A stretch of 64,000 nt of DNA from Thermohalobaculum sp963721105 (GCA_963721105.1 CAVRHY010000011.1:124001-188000); one strand, 5' to 3'. Positions 18,074 through 27,948 are shown, counted from the first letter of the stretch. Numbers and translations are program-made. Notes: a model not told the origin generated them from the letters alone.

Positions 18074-19105
18074 ATGGGTTATCGGATCGCCGTCGCCGGC
18101 GCCACGGGCAATGTGGGCCGAGAGATGCTGAACATCCTGGCCGAGCGCCAGTTCCCCGCCGACGAGGTCATCGCGCTGGCCTCGCGCAAGTCGATGGGAA
18201 CGGAATGCGGCTATGGCGACCGGACGCTCAGGACGAAGGACATCGAACAGTTCGACTGGAAGGGCGTCGACATGGCGCTGTTCGCCATCGGCTCGGGTCC
18301 GACGAAGACCTACGCGCCGATCGCGGCCCGGGCGGGCTGCGTCGTGATCGACAACTCGTCGCTCTACCGCTACGAGCACGACGTGCCGCTGATCGTGCCC
18401 GAGGTGAACCCGGACGCGATCGAGATGTACAAGAACCGCAACATCATCGCCAACCCGAACTGCTCGACGGCGCAGCTGGTGGTGGCGCTGAAGCCGCTGC
18501 ACGACCGGGCGCGGATCAAGCGGGTCATGGTCTCGACCTACCAGTCCGTCAGTGGCGCCGGCAAGGCGGCGATGGACGAGCTGTGGAACCAGACCAAGGG
18601 CCTCTACATCCCGGGCCAGGAGGTCGCGCCGACGAAATTCACCAAGCAGATCGCCTTCAACGTCATCCCGCATATCGACGTCTTCCTCGACGACGGTTCG
18701 ACCAAGGAAGAATGGAAGATGGCGGTCGAGACGAAGAAGATCCTCGACAAGAAGATCAAGGTGCACGCCACCTGCGTTCGCGTGCCGACCTTCGTCGGCC
18801 ACGGCGAGTCGGTGAACGTCGAGTTCGAGGACTCGCTGCCCGCCGACGAGGCGCGCGAGATCCTGCGCGAGTCGCCCGGCATCATGGTCGTCGACAAGCG
18901 CGAGGACGGCGGCTACGTGACGCCGGTCGACTGCGTCGGCGACTACGCGACCTACGTGTCGCGGCTGCGCGACGACCAGACGGTCGACAACGGCATCTCG
19001 TTCTGGTGCGTCTCGGACAACCTGCGCAAGGGCGCGGCGCTGAACACGGTGCAGATCGCCGAGCTGCTGGGCCGGCGCTGCCTGCAGAAGGACACGGCGG
19101 CATAA
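18074..19105 (+). CDS. asd: Aspartate-semialdehyde dehydrogenase
   Basis: Asd reduces aspartyl-4-phosphate to the semialdehyde, the branch point to lysine, methionine and threonine. The NADP motif VAGATGNVGREML is at the N-terminus, the catalytic cysteine is in NPNCSTAQLVVALKPLH, and the substrate-binding VRVPTFVGHGESV lies near residue 240. The 343-residue length is normal. GAAAGGA lies upstream of ATG 18074. With dapB at 2 kb and a DapA-family gene at 58 kb, lysine-pathway genes are scattered rather than clustered. The frame is intact. Confidence 0.96.
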   Translation: MGYRIAVAGATGNVGREMLNILAERQFPADEVIALASRKSMGTECGYGDRTLRTKDIEQFDWKGVDMALFAIGSGPTKTYAPIAARAGCVVIDNSSLYRYEHDVPLIVPEVNPDAIEMYKNRNIIANPNCSTAQLVVALKPLHDRARIKRVMVSTYQSVSGAGKAAMDELWNQTKGLYIPGQEVAPTKFTKQIAFNVIPHIDVFLDDGSTKEEWKMAVETKKILDKKIKVHATCVRVPTFVGHGESVNVEFEDSLPADEAREILRESPGIMVVDKREDGGYVTPVDCVGDYATYVSRLRDDQTVDNGISFWCVSDNLRKGAALNTVQIAELLGRRCLQKDTAA

Positions 19106-19110
19106 GGAAG

Positions 19111-19133
19111 AGGGTGGGCGCGCCGCCCACCCT
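19111..19133 (+). terminator. Perfect hairpin after asd
   Basis: AGGGTGGGC and GCCCACCCT form a 9-bp perfect stem with a five-base loop, five bases after the asd stop. It lies between convergent genes and shares the GGGTGGGC core with the elements at 22443 and 58446. No T-run follows. Confidence 0.6.
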
Positions 19134-19141
19134 GCGCCGCC

Positions 19142-19495
19142 TCAGCCGCAGGAGGTGTTCTCGCTCCGCCAGCCCGAGGCGGTCCGCTGGACCGTGTCGC
19201 GCACCGTGATGCCGCCGGCGCGGACCAGCACCTTGATGCGGTCCGGCGAAAGCGCGTTCCAGTTTCCCGAGACCGGTTCGCCGGAGAAGCGGCCCGACAG
19301 CGTGCCGTCCGGCGAGAAGACCAGCCGCGAGTCCGGGTAGTCGCCGGTGCAGTGCAGCGTCGCCCCGGCGATCGGCGAGTTCGCGCTGCCATTCGCCGTG
19401 AGCGCGACCGGCTCGACGCCCGGTCCGGGAGCTGGAGACGACCCGCAGGCGGAGAGGGCGGCAGCGGCGGCAACAAGAGTGGTGGTTCGGATCAT
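19142..19495 (-). CDS. Small lipoprotein, unknown function
   Basis: The 117-residue product has a lipoprotein signal: MIRTTTLVAAAAALSACGSS, with the lipobox LSAC, so cleavage before Cys-16 and lipid attachment are likely. The mature part is a compact beta-rich domain containing LHCTGDYPDSRLVFSPDG and a C-terminal SENTSCG with a further cysteine that could pair with the one in LHCTG. I chose ATG 19493-19495 because it places the hydrophobic core correctly. The next gene on this strand begins about 760 bases upstream, so it appears to be transcribed alone. Confidence 0.75.
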   Translation of the reverse strand: MIRTTTLVAAAAALSACGSSPAPGPGVEPVALTANGSANSPIAGATLHCTGDYPDSRLVFSPDGTLSGRFSGEPVSGNWNALSPDRIKVLVRAGGITVRDTVQRTASGWRSENTSCG

Positions 19496-19564
19496 GCTCG
19501 GTCCTCTCAAATAACTTTTCCGTCTCTATCGGGTCCGTCACTATCGGGCAGCCTCGGCCCGAAC

Positions 19565-20257
19565 TCAATCCGTCTCGATCTCGTCCAGCAGGTGCATGAG
19601 GTGCGCGTTCACGTCCGCCGCGCATTCCAGCGTGGCGATGTGGCCGCAGTCCTGGATCACGGTCAGGCGCCCGGCGGTCAGCACGTCGACCAGCGGATCG
19701 TGCAGCTTCGGCGGGCAGACGCGGTCCTCGGCGCCGACGAGAATTTCGACCGGGTGCGGAAATCCGGCGATCAGCGGCGCCATCTCGCGCCGCGTGTCCA
19801 GCGCCCGCGCCTGCGCGCGGGCGACGGCCACCGGCGTCTCCAGCATCCGGTCGCGGATCTCGGCGCCAAGCTGTGCCGCCGCCTCGTCGTCGTGCATGAA
19901 GAAGCGGTCGGTGAAGGTCTCGACATAGACCTCCAGCCCCTGCTCCAGCAGGCCGCGGCGCCATTCGACCTCGCGCGGGCGGGCGGCGGTCGGGTCGGTG
20001 TCCATCAGGCAGGCGGCGACGACGCGCTCCGGGTCGCGGGCCATCACCTCCATCGCCACCATGCCGCCCATCGAGAGGCCGGCGATGACGAACCGCTCCG
20101 GCGCCTCGGCCAGCAGGCGGTCGGCCATGCCGCCGATCGTCTCGTCGCGCGTGGTGTCGGCGATGACGACCCGGCGCCCGGCCAGCGCCGCCAGCTGCGG
20201 CGCATACAGCCACTCGCCGGTGCAGAGGTGCCCCGGGACCAGCACGATGGCGACCAT
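19565..20257 (-). CDS. Alpha/beta hydrolase
   Basis: The 230-residue protein has the fold's oxyanion loop VPGHLCTGEWLY at the N-terminus, the nucleophile elbow AGLSMGGMVAMEV near residue 82, an acid in EILVGAEDRVCPP and the catalytic His in IQDCGHIATLE. The family includes esterases and dienelactone or carboxylesterase-type enzymes; the substrate is unknown. It resembles the hydrolase at 32991-33695, which shares the VIEDCGH-type end, so the two may be paralogues. It is divergent from the AhpD-like gene, with about 112 bases between starts. Confidence 0.87.
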   Translation of the reverse strand: MVAIVLVPGHLCTGEWLYAPQLAALAGRRVVIADTTRDETIGGMADRLLAEAPERFVIAGLSMGGMVAMEVMARDPERVVAACLMDTDPTAARPREVEWRRGLLEQGLEVYVETFTDRFFMHDDEAAAQLGAEIRDRMLETPVAVARAQARALDTRREMAPLIAGFPHPVEILVGAEDRVCPPKLHDPLVDVLTAGRLTVIQDCGHIATLECAADVNAHLMHLLDEIETD

Positions 20258-20369
20258 CTCTCCTCCCCAACTTCTCCTGCCGGCCGATCTGCGGCCGCGT
20301 CGTGCGACGCTCGTTGATCCCGGGCGGCGCGCGGCCTATGTCCGCCTATCAATCCGACCGAGAGGCACC

Positions 20370-20969
20370 ATGTGGATCAAGCACATCCCCTATGACGAAG
20401 CGACCGGCCGCCTGCGCACGCTCTACGACCGCGTGAGCGGGCCCGACCGCAGCGTCGACAACATCATGCTGGCGCACTCGCTGCGCCCGCACACGATGGA
20501 GGGGCACATGGCGCTTTACAAGGCCGTGCTGCACCACTCATCGAACACGCTGCCGGTCTGGCTGCTCGAGACGATCGGCGTCTGGGTCAGCCTGCTGAAC
20601 GACTGCGGTTACTGTGTCGAGCACCATTTCGCCGGGCTGAAGCGCGCAGCTCGGCGACGACCAGCGCGCCAACGCGATCCGCAAGGCGCTCGAGGCGCGC
20701 ACGCCCGAGACGGCGCCCCTGACGCAGGCCGAGGTCGCGGCGCTGAACTATGCCGACGCGCTGACGGCGGCCTCGAACTTCGTCGACGAGGACGAGGTCG
20801 GCGAGCTGCGCGAGGCCGGCTGGGACGACGGCCAGATCCTCGAGATCAACCAGGTGACGGCCTATTTCGCCTACGCCAACCGCACGTGCAGGGCCTGGGC
20901 ATCACGACCGACGGCGACGTGCTGGGCCTGTCGCCCGCGACCGATGGGGACGACTGGTCGCACCGCTGA
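20370..20969 (+). CDS. Carboxymuconolactone decarboxylase/AhpD-like protein; two frame breaks
   Basis: AhpD-like proteins have a CxxC site and act as peroxidases or decarboxylases. Here NDCGYCVEHHFAGLKR carries the CxxC followed by His. The frame moves by one extra base near 20645 to QLGDDQRANAIRKALEARTP, and back near 20888, where one base appears to be missing, to QGLGITTDGDVLGLSP. The corrected length is 199 residues. The ending NR(T)VQGLG with a downstream SP matches peroxidase-related enzymes of this family. The start ATG 20370-20372 is the first in frame. It looks like a single-gene unit. Confidence 0.78.
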   Translation: MWIKHIPYDEATGRLRTLYDRVSGPDRSVDNIMLAHSLRPHTMEGHMALYKAVLHHSSNTLPVWLLETIGVWVSLLNDCGYCVEHHFAGLKRAARRRPARQRDPQGARGAHARDGAPDAGRGRGAELCRRADGGLELRRRGRGRRAARGRLGRRPDPRDQPGDGLFRLRQPHVQGLGITTDGDVLGLSPATDGDDWSHR

Positions 20970-21028
20970 GTGGGCCGGCGGCCGGCCGTCGCGCCAGCGC
21001 GCCGCCGCCTGCCGCGGTCATCCGTTAT

Positions 21029-21079
21029 CCCCGCGAAGGCGGAGATCTCCACCGGCTGGGGGATTCCCGCCTCGCGGGA
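21029..21079. repeat. REP-like palindrome
   Basis: CCCCGCGAAGGCGG at 21029-21042 faces CCCGCCTCGCGGG at 21066-21078 with a loop of about 23 bases. This pattern of CCCGCGAA..GCGG arms is common in intergenic repetitive palindromes of GC-rich proteobacteria. I see a single copy in the window. Confidence 0.55.
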
Positions 21080-21109
21080 AGGACGGCCCCGCCCCGCGTG
21101 CGAAGCGGC

Positions 21110-21180
21110 CCGAGCCGGGGAGCCTGTCAAGGCTCCGGCGAAGCCGGACGCGCGTAGCGCGCTGGCCTTGACTGGCTCGG
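21110..21180. repeat. Nested multi-hairpin element
   Basis: An outer stem CCGAGCC/GGCTCGG (21110-21116, 21174-21180) encloses GTCAAGGC/GCCTTGAC (21126-21133, 21165-21172). Inside these sit two adjacent hairpins, TCCGGC-GAA-GCCGGA (21134-21148) and GCGCG-TAG-CGCGC (21150-21162). The whole forms a compact cruciform with a three-way junction. It could be a repetitive element or a structured RNA; it lies about 150 bases before the MetE-like gene. Confidence 0.5.
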
Positions 21181-21326
21181 AGGCGACCCATCATCGAGAA
21201 CGGCCGCAGGCAGGCACACCTGCCCCGGCTGTCATTGCAGCCTTCCCCTCCCACGCCCCCACGGCAGTTGCGCCGCGCGCCGCCCCGGCCGATGATCGCC
21301 GCCGAACCAACATCGAGGGGGGCGAC

Positions 21327-22350
21327 ATGATACCGGCGACCGTGGCAGGCAGCCTGCCCAAGCCCGACTGGCTGGCCGAGCCCGAAAAGCTCTGGGCGGC
21401 GTGGCGCCTGGAAGGCGACGATCTGGTCGATGCCCAGCGTCGCGCGGCGCGCGAGTGGATCGAGTTCCAGGAGGCCGCTGGCATCGACATCGTCAGCGAC
21501 GGCGAGCAGTTCCGCCGGCACTTCGTGCACGGCTTCCTCGAGGAGATCGAGGGCATCGACTGGCAGCGCATGACGACGATGGGCATCCGCAACAACCGCT
21601 ATGACGCGCAGGTGCCGACCGTCACCGCCGCGGTGCGCCGCCCGCGCCCCGTCCACGTCGAGAGCGCCCGCTACTGCCGCAGCGTGGCGACGAAGGGGCT
21701 GAAATTCACGCTGCCCGGGCCGATGACGATCTGCGACACCATCGCCGACGCGCATTACGGCAGCCGGCCACGAGATGGCGATGGCCTTCGCCGCCCTCCT
21801 GAACGACGAGGCGCGCGAACTGGAAGCCGTTGGCGTCGACGTCATCCAGTTCGACGAGCCCGCGTTCAACGCCTTCACCGAGGAGGCGGCGACCTGGGGC
21901 ATCGAGGCGCTGCACCGCGCCATCGAGGGGCTGACCTGCAAGACCGCCGTCCACATCTGCTACGGCTACGGCATCAAGGCGAACATCGACTGGAAGAAGA
22001 CGCTCGGCAACGAGTGGCGCCAGTACGAGGCGTTCTTCCCGGCGCTGAACGCCAGCCGGGTCCAGCAGGTCTCGCTGGAATGCGCGAACAGCCACGTGCC
22101 GCTGTCGATGATCGGCCTGCTGCCCGACAAGGAGGTGCTGGTCGGCGCCATCGACGTCGCCAGCGAGGAGATCGAGACGCCCGAGCAGGTGGCGGCGACC
22201 CTCCGCGCAGCCCTCGGCCACATGGATGCCGAGCGCATGGTCGCCTGCACCAACTGCGGCATGGCCCCGCTGCCCCGCCGCGTCGCCGAGGGCAAGCTGA
22301 AGGCGCTGGGCGCCGGCGCGGCGCTCCTGCGGAGCGAACTCGGCGGCTGA
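21327..22350 (+). CDS. MetE-like (cobalamin-independent methionine synthase C-domain family) methyltransferase; one frame break
   Basis: The protein (340 residues corrected) is a stand-alone homologue of the MetE catalytic domain. It begins TVAGSLPKPDWLAEP, holds IVSDGEQFRRHF and DVIQFDEPAFNAF, and has the zinc ligands in VHICYGYG (His, Cys) and CTNCGMAPLPRR (Cys). Near 21768 one extra base splits GSRP from HEMAMAFAALL. MetE itself has an N-terminal duplicate domain and is about 750 residues long. These single-domain enzymes transfer methyl groups from unknown donors to thiols such as homocysteine. The start ATG 21327 follows GAGGGGGG. A hairpin at 22443 probably ends transcription. Confidence 0.83.
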
Positions 22351-22442
22351 CGGCCGGCGCGGGCGGCTCCTCGGAACCCCCGCGCTCACCGGCCGGGCCC
22401 TCCGCCCTGCCGGGCGCCGACACCCCTCCCCCGTCTCCGTAG

Positions 22443-22461
22443 GGTGGGGTTTCACCCCACC
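22443..22461 (+). terminator. Hairpin after the MetE-like gene
   Basis: GGTGGGGT-TTC-ACCCCACC is a perfect 8-bp stem with a three-base loop about 90 bases after the stop, followed by ATTATA. The GTAGGGTGGG lead-in resembles the element at 58446. It may be a factor-independent terminator without a long T-run. Confidence 0.55.
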
Positions 22462-22537
22462 ATTATACCCGGCACCTCCCAGCGCCGGGCGACTTCTCGG
22501 GTAAGGTAGAAAAACCGGTTTATTCAAAACCGGGCTC

Positions 22538-22557
22538 CGGTCTCACGCGTGAGACCG
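22538..22557. promoter_or_regulatory. Perfect 20-bp palindrome upstream of the helicase gene
   Basis: CGGTCTCACGCGTGAGACCG is a perfect inverted repeat 115 bases before the helicase start. Just before it, AAACCGGTTT (22512-22521) is another short palindrome, and AAAACCGG is repeated. No gene lies between 22351 and 22671. The symmetry without a loop is typical of a dimeric repressor or activator site, which could control the DNA-repair helicase. It could instead be a strong hairpin. Confidence 0.45.
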
Positions 22558-22671
22558 CCCTAAACAGGACTGCCGCGGAGCGCCGTCCGGCGCCTCGGTC
22601 CGAACGCGGCCAGCGGCCGCACCGGACCGCTGGCTGACGCGCCGCGTGCCGGGCACGCTATATCCGCCCCC

Positions 22672-25079
22672 ATGTTCCTTCCCGAACCCTTCGCCGGCTG
22701 GTTCGCCGCCCGTGGCTGGGCGCCGCACCCGCACCAGCTGGCGCTGCTGGCCGAGACGGCGCCGGCGTGCCTTCTGATCGCGCCGACGGGCGCGGGCAAG
22801 ACGTTGGCCGGCTTCCTGCCCTCGCTGGTCGAGCTGGCGGCGGGCGAAAGCCGCGGCCTCCACACGCTCTACATCTCGCCGCTGAAGGCGCTGGCGGCCG
22901 ATATCGGCCGCAACCTGCGCGCGCCGGTGGCCGAGATGGGGCTGTCGGTGCGCATCGAGGACCGCACCGGCGACACCTCCTCGCACCGCAAGGCCCGCCA
23001 GCGCGCCGACCCGCCCGACATCCTGCTGACGACGCCCGAAAGCCTGGCGCTGCTGCTCTCGCAGCCGGACGCGGCGCGCGTCTTCGCCGGGCTCCGCCGC
23101 GTCGTCGTCGACGAGATCCACGCGCTGGCCGGCGCCAAGCGCGGCGACCAGCTCTCGCTCGGCCTCGCGCGGCTGGCGGCGCTGGCGCCGGGGCACCGGC
23201 TGGTGGCGCTGTCGGCGACCGTCGAGAACCCGGGCGAGATCGCCGCCTGGCTGTCGCCCGACTGCCGCCTCCGCTTTGCCGATCCCGGGCCGCCGCCCGA
23301 TGTCGGCATCCTCGAGGCCGCCGGCACGCCGCCCTGGGCGGGGCAGGGCGGCCGCTATGCCGCCGCCGCCGTCATGCAGCGCATCCGCGAGAACCGCACC
23401 ACCATCGTCTTCATCAACACCCGCGCGCAGGCCGAGCTGTTCTTCCAGGCGCTCTGGGCCGAGAACACCGACAACCTGCCCATCGGCCTGCACCACGGCT
23501 CGCTGGGTCGCGAGGCGCGCGAGCGGGTCGAGGCGGCGATGGCCGCCGGCGCGCTGCGGGCCGTGGTGGCGACCGGCTCGCTCGACCTCGGCCTCGACTG
23601 GGGCGACGTGGACCTGGTCATCCAGGTCGGCGCGCCGAAGAACGTCAAGCGGCTGGTGCAGCGGATCGGCCGGGCCAACCACACCTACGACGCGCCCTCG
23701 CGCGCGCTGCTGGTGCCGGCGAACCGCTTCGAGGTGCTGGAGTGCCACGCCGCGCTGGACGCCGTGGCCGAGGGCACGCTGGACGGCGAGCCGCTGCCGC
23801 CGGGCGGGCTCGACGTGCTCTGCCAGCACATCCTGCTGGTCGCCTGCGCCGGCGATTTCGACGCCGATGCGCTGTTCGCCGAGGTGACGCGGGCCGGCGC
23901 CTATCGCGAGCTGGCGCGCGCCGATTTCGACGACTGCCTCGCCTTCTGCGCGACCGGCGGCTACGCGCTGCGCGCCTATGACCGCTGGCAGCGGTTGCAA
24001 GCGCCGGCCTGGACGGGCGCTGGGGCCTCCGCGACCCGCGGACGGCGCGGCGCATCCGCATGAATGCCGGCACGATCATCGACACCGACATGCTGTCCGT
24101 CCGGATGGGCCGCCGCTTCGGCCCGATGCTGGGCGAGGTCGAGGAGAGCTTCGCCGCCACCCTGACCCCCGGCGATACCTTCCTGATCGGCGGCCGCGTC
24201 GTGCGCTACGACGCGACGCGCGAGACGGTCGTCGAGGTCTCGCCGTCGCCCGGCCGCGACCCGAAGATCGCCGTCTACTCAGGCACGAAGCTCGCGACCT
24301 CGACCCAGCTCTCGGCCCGCGTCGTCGGGCTGTTGTCGCAGCCGCAGCGCTGGCGCGACCTGCCCTCGGCCATCCGCGAGTGGCTGGAACTGCAGGAGCA
24401 CTACGCCCGCCTGCCCAGCCCCGGCCGGCTGCTGATCGAGACCTTCCCGCGCTCGGGCCGGCACTTCACGGCCGTCTACGCCTTCGCCGGCAGGAACGCG
24501 AACCAGACGCTGGGCCTGCTGGTCAGCCAGCGCATGGAGGAGGCGGGGCTGGCGCCGCAGGGCTTCGTCACCAACGACTACGCGCTGCTGCTCTGGGGCC
24601 TCCGCGAGGTCGAGGACCCGGCAGCGCTGATGTCGGCCGAGGGGCTGACGGCGGGCTTCGAGGACTGGCTGGCCGGCAACACGGTGATGAAGCGCACCTT
24701 CCGGAACGTCGCCATCGTCTCGGGCCTGATCGAGCGCACGCCGATGCCGGGCAAGCGAAAGACCGGCCGGCAGACCAGCTTCTCGTCGGAGATCCTTTAC
24801 GACACGCTGCGGCGCTATGACCCCGACCACCTGCTGCTGCGCATCACGCGCACCGAGGCGCTGCGCGGCCTGGTCGATTTCGGCCGCATCGAGGAGATGC
24901 TGGCCCGCATCGCCGGCCACATCGACGTGACCCGCGCGAGCCGCGTCACGCCGCTGGCGGCGCCGCTGATGCTCGAGATGGGTCGGGTGTCGCTGCGCGG
25001 CGGCTCGGCCGAGGAGCTGGTGCTGGCCGAGGAGGCGGCGAGCATCGCCGAACTGCTGCCGGAAATGGCCCGAGAGTAG
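22672..25079 (+). CDS. Ligase-associated DNA damage response DEXH helicase (Lhr-like); one frame break
   Basis: This SF2 helicase (about 802 residues corrected) has motif I LIAPTGAGKTLAGFLPSL, motif II VVVDEIHALAG, motif III LSATVENPGEI, motif V GLDWGDVDLVIQVG and motif VI QRIGRANH. The C-terminal DUF4326/Lhr-core-like part continues as FGPMLGEVEESFAATL to ELLPEMARE. One base seems missing near 24005, splitting the frame after RWQRL; the second half resumes with GLDGRWGLRDPRTARR. Lhr-like helicases unwind 3'-5' in repair. The exonuclease that normally partners it lies convergently 129 bases downstream. No ATP-dependent ligase or PdeM gene is nearby. Confidence 0.9.
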
Positions 25080-25207
25080 CCGTCGCGCCGGGCACCGCGC
25101 GCCCGTGTTCCCGCAACCGCACCGTCCCCGACGCCGCAGCGCTGCGCTCGCGGCGCGCGTCCCCTCCCCTTCCGGGGGATGGACAGGGTGTCGCGGCCGG
25201 CCCCTGG

Positions 25208-26233
25208 CTACTCCTCGCCCTCCTCGCCGCGGCCGACCAGGTGCAGCGCCCGGGCGGCGATGCCCTCGCTGCCGCACCAGTGGATCAGCGCGTCCTCGGC
25301 GCCGTGCGTCACCCAGACCTCGCCGGCGCCGGTCTCGCGCAGGGTGGCGGTCAGCTCGTCCCAGTCGGCGTGGTCCGAGACGACCAGCGCCAGCTCGACG
25401 CCGCGCTGGCGGGCGCGCTGGCGCACGCGCATCCAGCCCGAGGCCGCGACCGGCAGCGGGTCACCCATCCGCCGCATCCAGCGGTCGTTCAGCGCGCCGG
25501 GCGGCGCCAGAACGATCTCGCCGCGCAGCTGCGAGGCCAGCGCGCCGGTCGCCTGCTCGAGCGGCCCCAGCGGCACGCCCAGCGCCTCGTAGACCTCGCA
25601 GAGCTTCACCAGCGCGCCGTGCAGCCAGATCGGCCGCGTCCAGCCCGCCCGGCGCAGCTCGGCGATCAGCCGCTGCGCCTTGCCCAGCGCATAGGCGCCG
25701 ACGACGTGCGTGCGCTCGGGGAAGCGGCGGACGGAGGCGAGCAGGCGGGCGATCTCGTCCTCGACGGGCGGGTGGCGAAAGACCGGCAGGCCGAACGTCG
25801 CCTCGGTGACGAAGAGGTCGCAGGCGACCGGCTCGAAGGGCCGGCAGGTCGGGTCGGCGCGCCGCTTGTAGTCGCCCGAGACGACGGCGCGCGCGCCGCC
25901 GGCCTCGACCACCACCTGCGCCGAGCCCAGCACGTGCCCGGCCGGGACCAGCGTGACGGTGACGTCGCCGATCCTCAGCGTCCGGCCATAGTCCAGCGTC
26001 TCGACCGCGCCGAAGGCCGCCTCGCCATAGCGCGCGGCGGCGATGGCGGCGGTCTCGGGCGTCGCCAGCAGCGCCTTGTGGCCGGGCCGGCAGTGGTCGC
26101 CGTGGCCATGCGTGACGACGGCGCGCTCGACCGGCCGGCCCGGGTCGATGTGAAATCCGCCGGCCTCGCACCAGATGCCGCCGGCATCGGGGCGGAGGAG
26201 GTCGCGCGCGCGGATCGGAGAACTGGCTGGCAT
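25208..26233 (-). CDS. Ligase-associated DNA damage response exonuclease (MBL/beta-CASP)
   Basis: The 341-residue protein is a metallo-beta-lactamase-fold nuclease. VVTHGHGDHCRPGH near residue 40 binds the two zinc ions, LVPAGHVLGSAQVVV gives the next His, VVSGDYKRRAD supplies the bridging Asp, and LVVSDHADWDELTATL near residue 290 is the beta-CASP acidic/His motif. This group (Exo-type partner of Lhr-like helicase and LigD-like ligase) degrades DNA ends. ATG 26231-26233 gives the expected N-terminus SSPIRARDLLRPD. The gene faces the helicase gene, so the two stops converge. Confidence 0.9.
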   Translation of the reverse strand: MPASSPIRARDLLRPDAGGIWCEAGGFHIDPGRPVERAVVTHGHGDHCRPGHKALLATPETAAIAAARYGEAAFGAVETLDYGRTLRIGDVTVTLVPAGHVLGSAQVVVEAGGARAVVSGDYKRRADPTCRPFEPVACDLFVTEATFGLPVFRHPPVEDEIARLLASVRRFPERTHVVGAYALGKAQRLIAELRRAGWTRPIWLHGALVKLCEVYEALGVPLGPLEQATGALASQLRGEIVLAPPGALNDRWMRRMGDPLPVAASGWMRVRQRARQRGVELALVVSDHADWDELTATLRETGAGEVWVTHGAEDALIHWCGSEGIAARALHLVGRGEEGEE

Positions 26234-26528
26234 GGGGCGCAAGGTAGTGGCTCCCGGCCAGTCCGCCAGAGCGTCACCCGCCGGGGCGGCGTGGCGGCAG
26301 CGGCGCGGTCTCTGGAAACGGCGGGCCGACGCATCCCGGAACGCCGTCGCCCGAGTCGGCCCGCCTCGATGAACCCCATGCCGTGGCGTCTGCCTGATCT
26401 GCCGCGGCGGGCCTTGATCGGCGCCAGCGCCGCCAGCCTGTGAGGCGGTGCGAATTGGCGGGCAATTCGCGCTGTCATTCGCGCCCGCCCCGCGCGCATA
26501 GTGCGCGGAAACACGACAGGAGACTCGC

Positions 26529-27948
26529 ATGCTCGACACCACAAAGCCGCTCTGGCAGGCCAGCGCCTGCGACATCGCCGAGGCCGTCGCCAACCGCACC
26601 ACCACCGCCGAGGACGCCGTCGGCGCCGCCGTCGAGCGGATGCGGGACGTCAACGGGCGGCTGAACGCGGTGGTCGACGACCTCGGCGACGCGGCGATGG
26701 AGGAGGCGCGCGCTGCCGACCGGCGGATGGCCGACAACGGCCCGGACGGGCCTTTGCACGGCGTGCCGGTGACGGTGAAGGTCAACATCGACCAGACCGG
26801 CCGCGCGACGACCAACGGCGTCACCGCGTGGAAGGACGTCATCGCGCCCGACAACTCGCCGATCGTGCGAAACCTCAAGGCCGCCGGCGCGGTCATCATT
26901 GGCCGCACCAACACGCCCGAGTTCAGCTTTCGCGCCACCACGGTCAACGAGCTGCACGGGCGCACGCTGAACCCGTGGAACGACGAGATCACGCCGGGCG
27001 GCTCCTCGGGCGGCGCCTCCTCGGCGGTGATGTCCGGCATGGGCGCCATCGGGCACGGCAACGACATCGGCGGCTCACTGCGCTTCCCGGCCTGGGCGAC
27101 GGGGGCGGCGACCGTCAAGCCGGGGCTGGGGCGGACGCCCGCCTACAACCCTTCGGCCGGGGCCGAGCGGGGCATGCTGGCGCAGGTCATGTCGGTGCAG
27201 GGCGCGATCTGCCGCGAGGTCCGCGACGTGCGCCTGGCGACCGAGGCGATGTCCCGCTACGACCCGCGCGACCCGTGGCAGGTGGACATGCCCTTCCGCG
27301 GTCCCGACGAGGGTCGCCCGCGCGTCGCGTTCACGAAGAACACCTACGAGTTCGACCTGCACCCAGCCGTCGCGCAGGCGCTGGACAACGCCGCGGGTGC
27401 GCTGTCGGACGCCGGCTACGAGGTGGTCGAGGTCGAGCCGCCCATGCTGCGCGAGGCCGCCGAGGACGGCGCCAGGTGCCTGTTCGGCGAGACCATCGAG
27501 ATGCTGGGCCCCGACATCGAGAAGCACGGCTCGGACGACCATCAAGGCGATCTTCCGGGACTACACGGCGATGTTCGAGCCCTATCTCGGCCGCGAGCTG
27601 ATGCTGGCGATGGCGCGCCGGGCGAAGTACCTGCGCGCCTGGACGGTGTTCATGGCAGATCATCCGCTGGTGCTGACGCCATTCATGCCGACGCCGCCGT
27701 TCCGCTGGAACCGCGACGAGGACGGCATGGAGGGCGTGCGTGAGGTGCTGGGTGCCGCGATCTACAGCTACTCGATGAACTACATGGGCCTGCCTGCCGG
27801 CAACATCGCCGCGCACTTCGCCGACGGCCTGCCGATCGGCGTGCAGATCGTCGGCCGCCGCTTTCGCGAGGACCAGATCCTGGACGCCTGCGAGGCGGTC
27901 GAGCGGAAGGCGGGCGTCATGGCCGAGCGGCTGTTCGCGATGGCGTGA
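26529..27948 (+). CDS. Amidase signature enzyme; one frame break
   Basis: Amidase-signature hydrolases use a Ser-cisSer-Lys triad. Here Lys is in VTVKVNIDQTG near residue 86, the cis-Ser is in TPGGSSGGASSAV near residue 160, and the nucleophile Ser is in GNDIGGSLRFPA. About 472 residues result after removing one base near 27541, where GSD(D) should run into TIKAIFRDYTAMFEPYLG. The ATG follows AGGAG. The family includes urea amidolyase-type, GatA-like and carboxamide hydrolases; no gatB/gatC is adjacent, so it is not the tRNA amidotransferase. Substrate unknown. The catabolic operon follows on the opposite strand. Confidence 0.87.
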
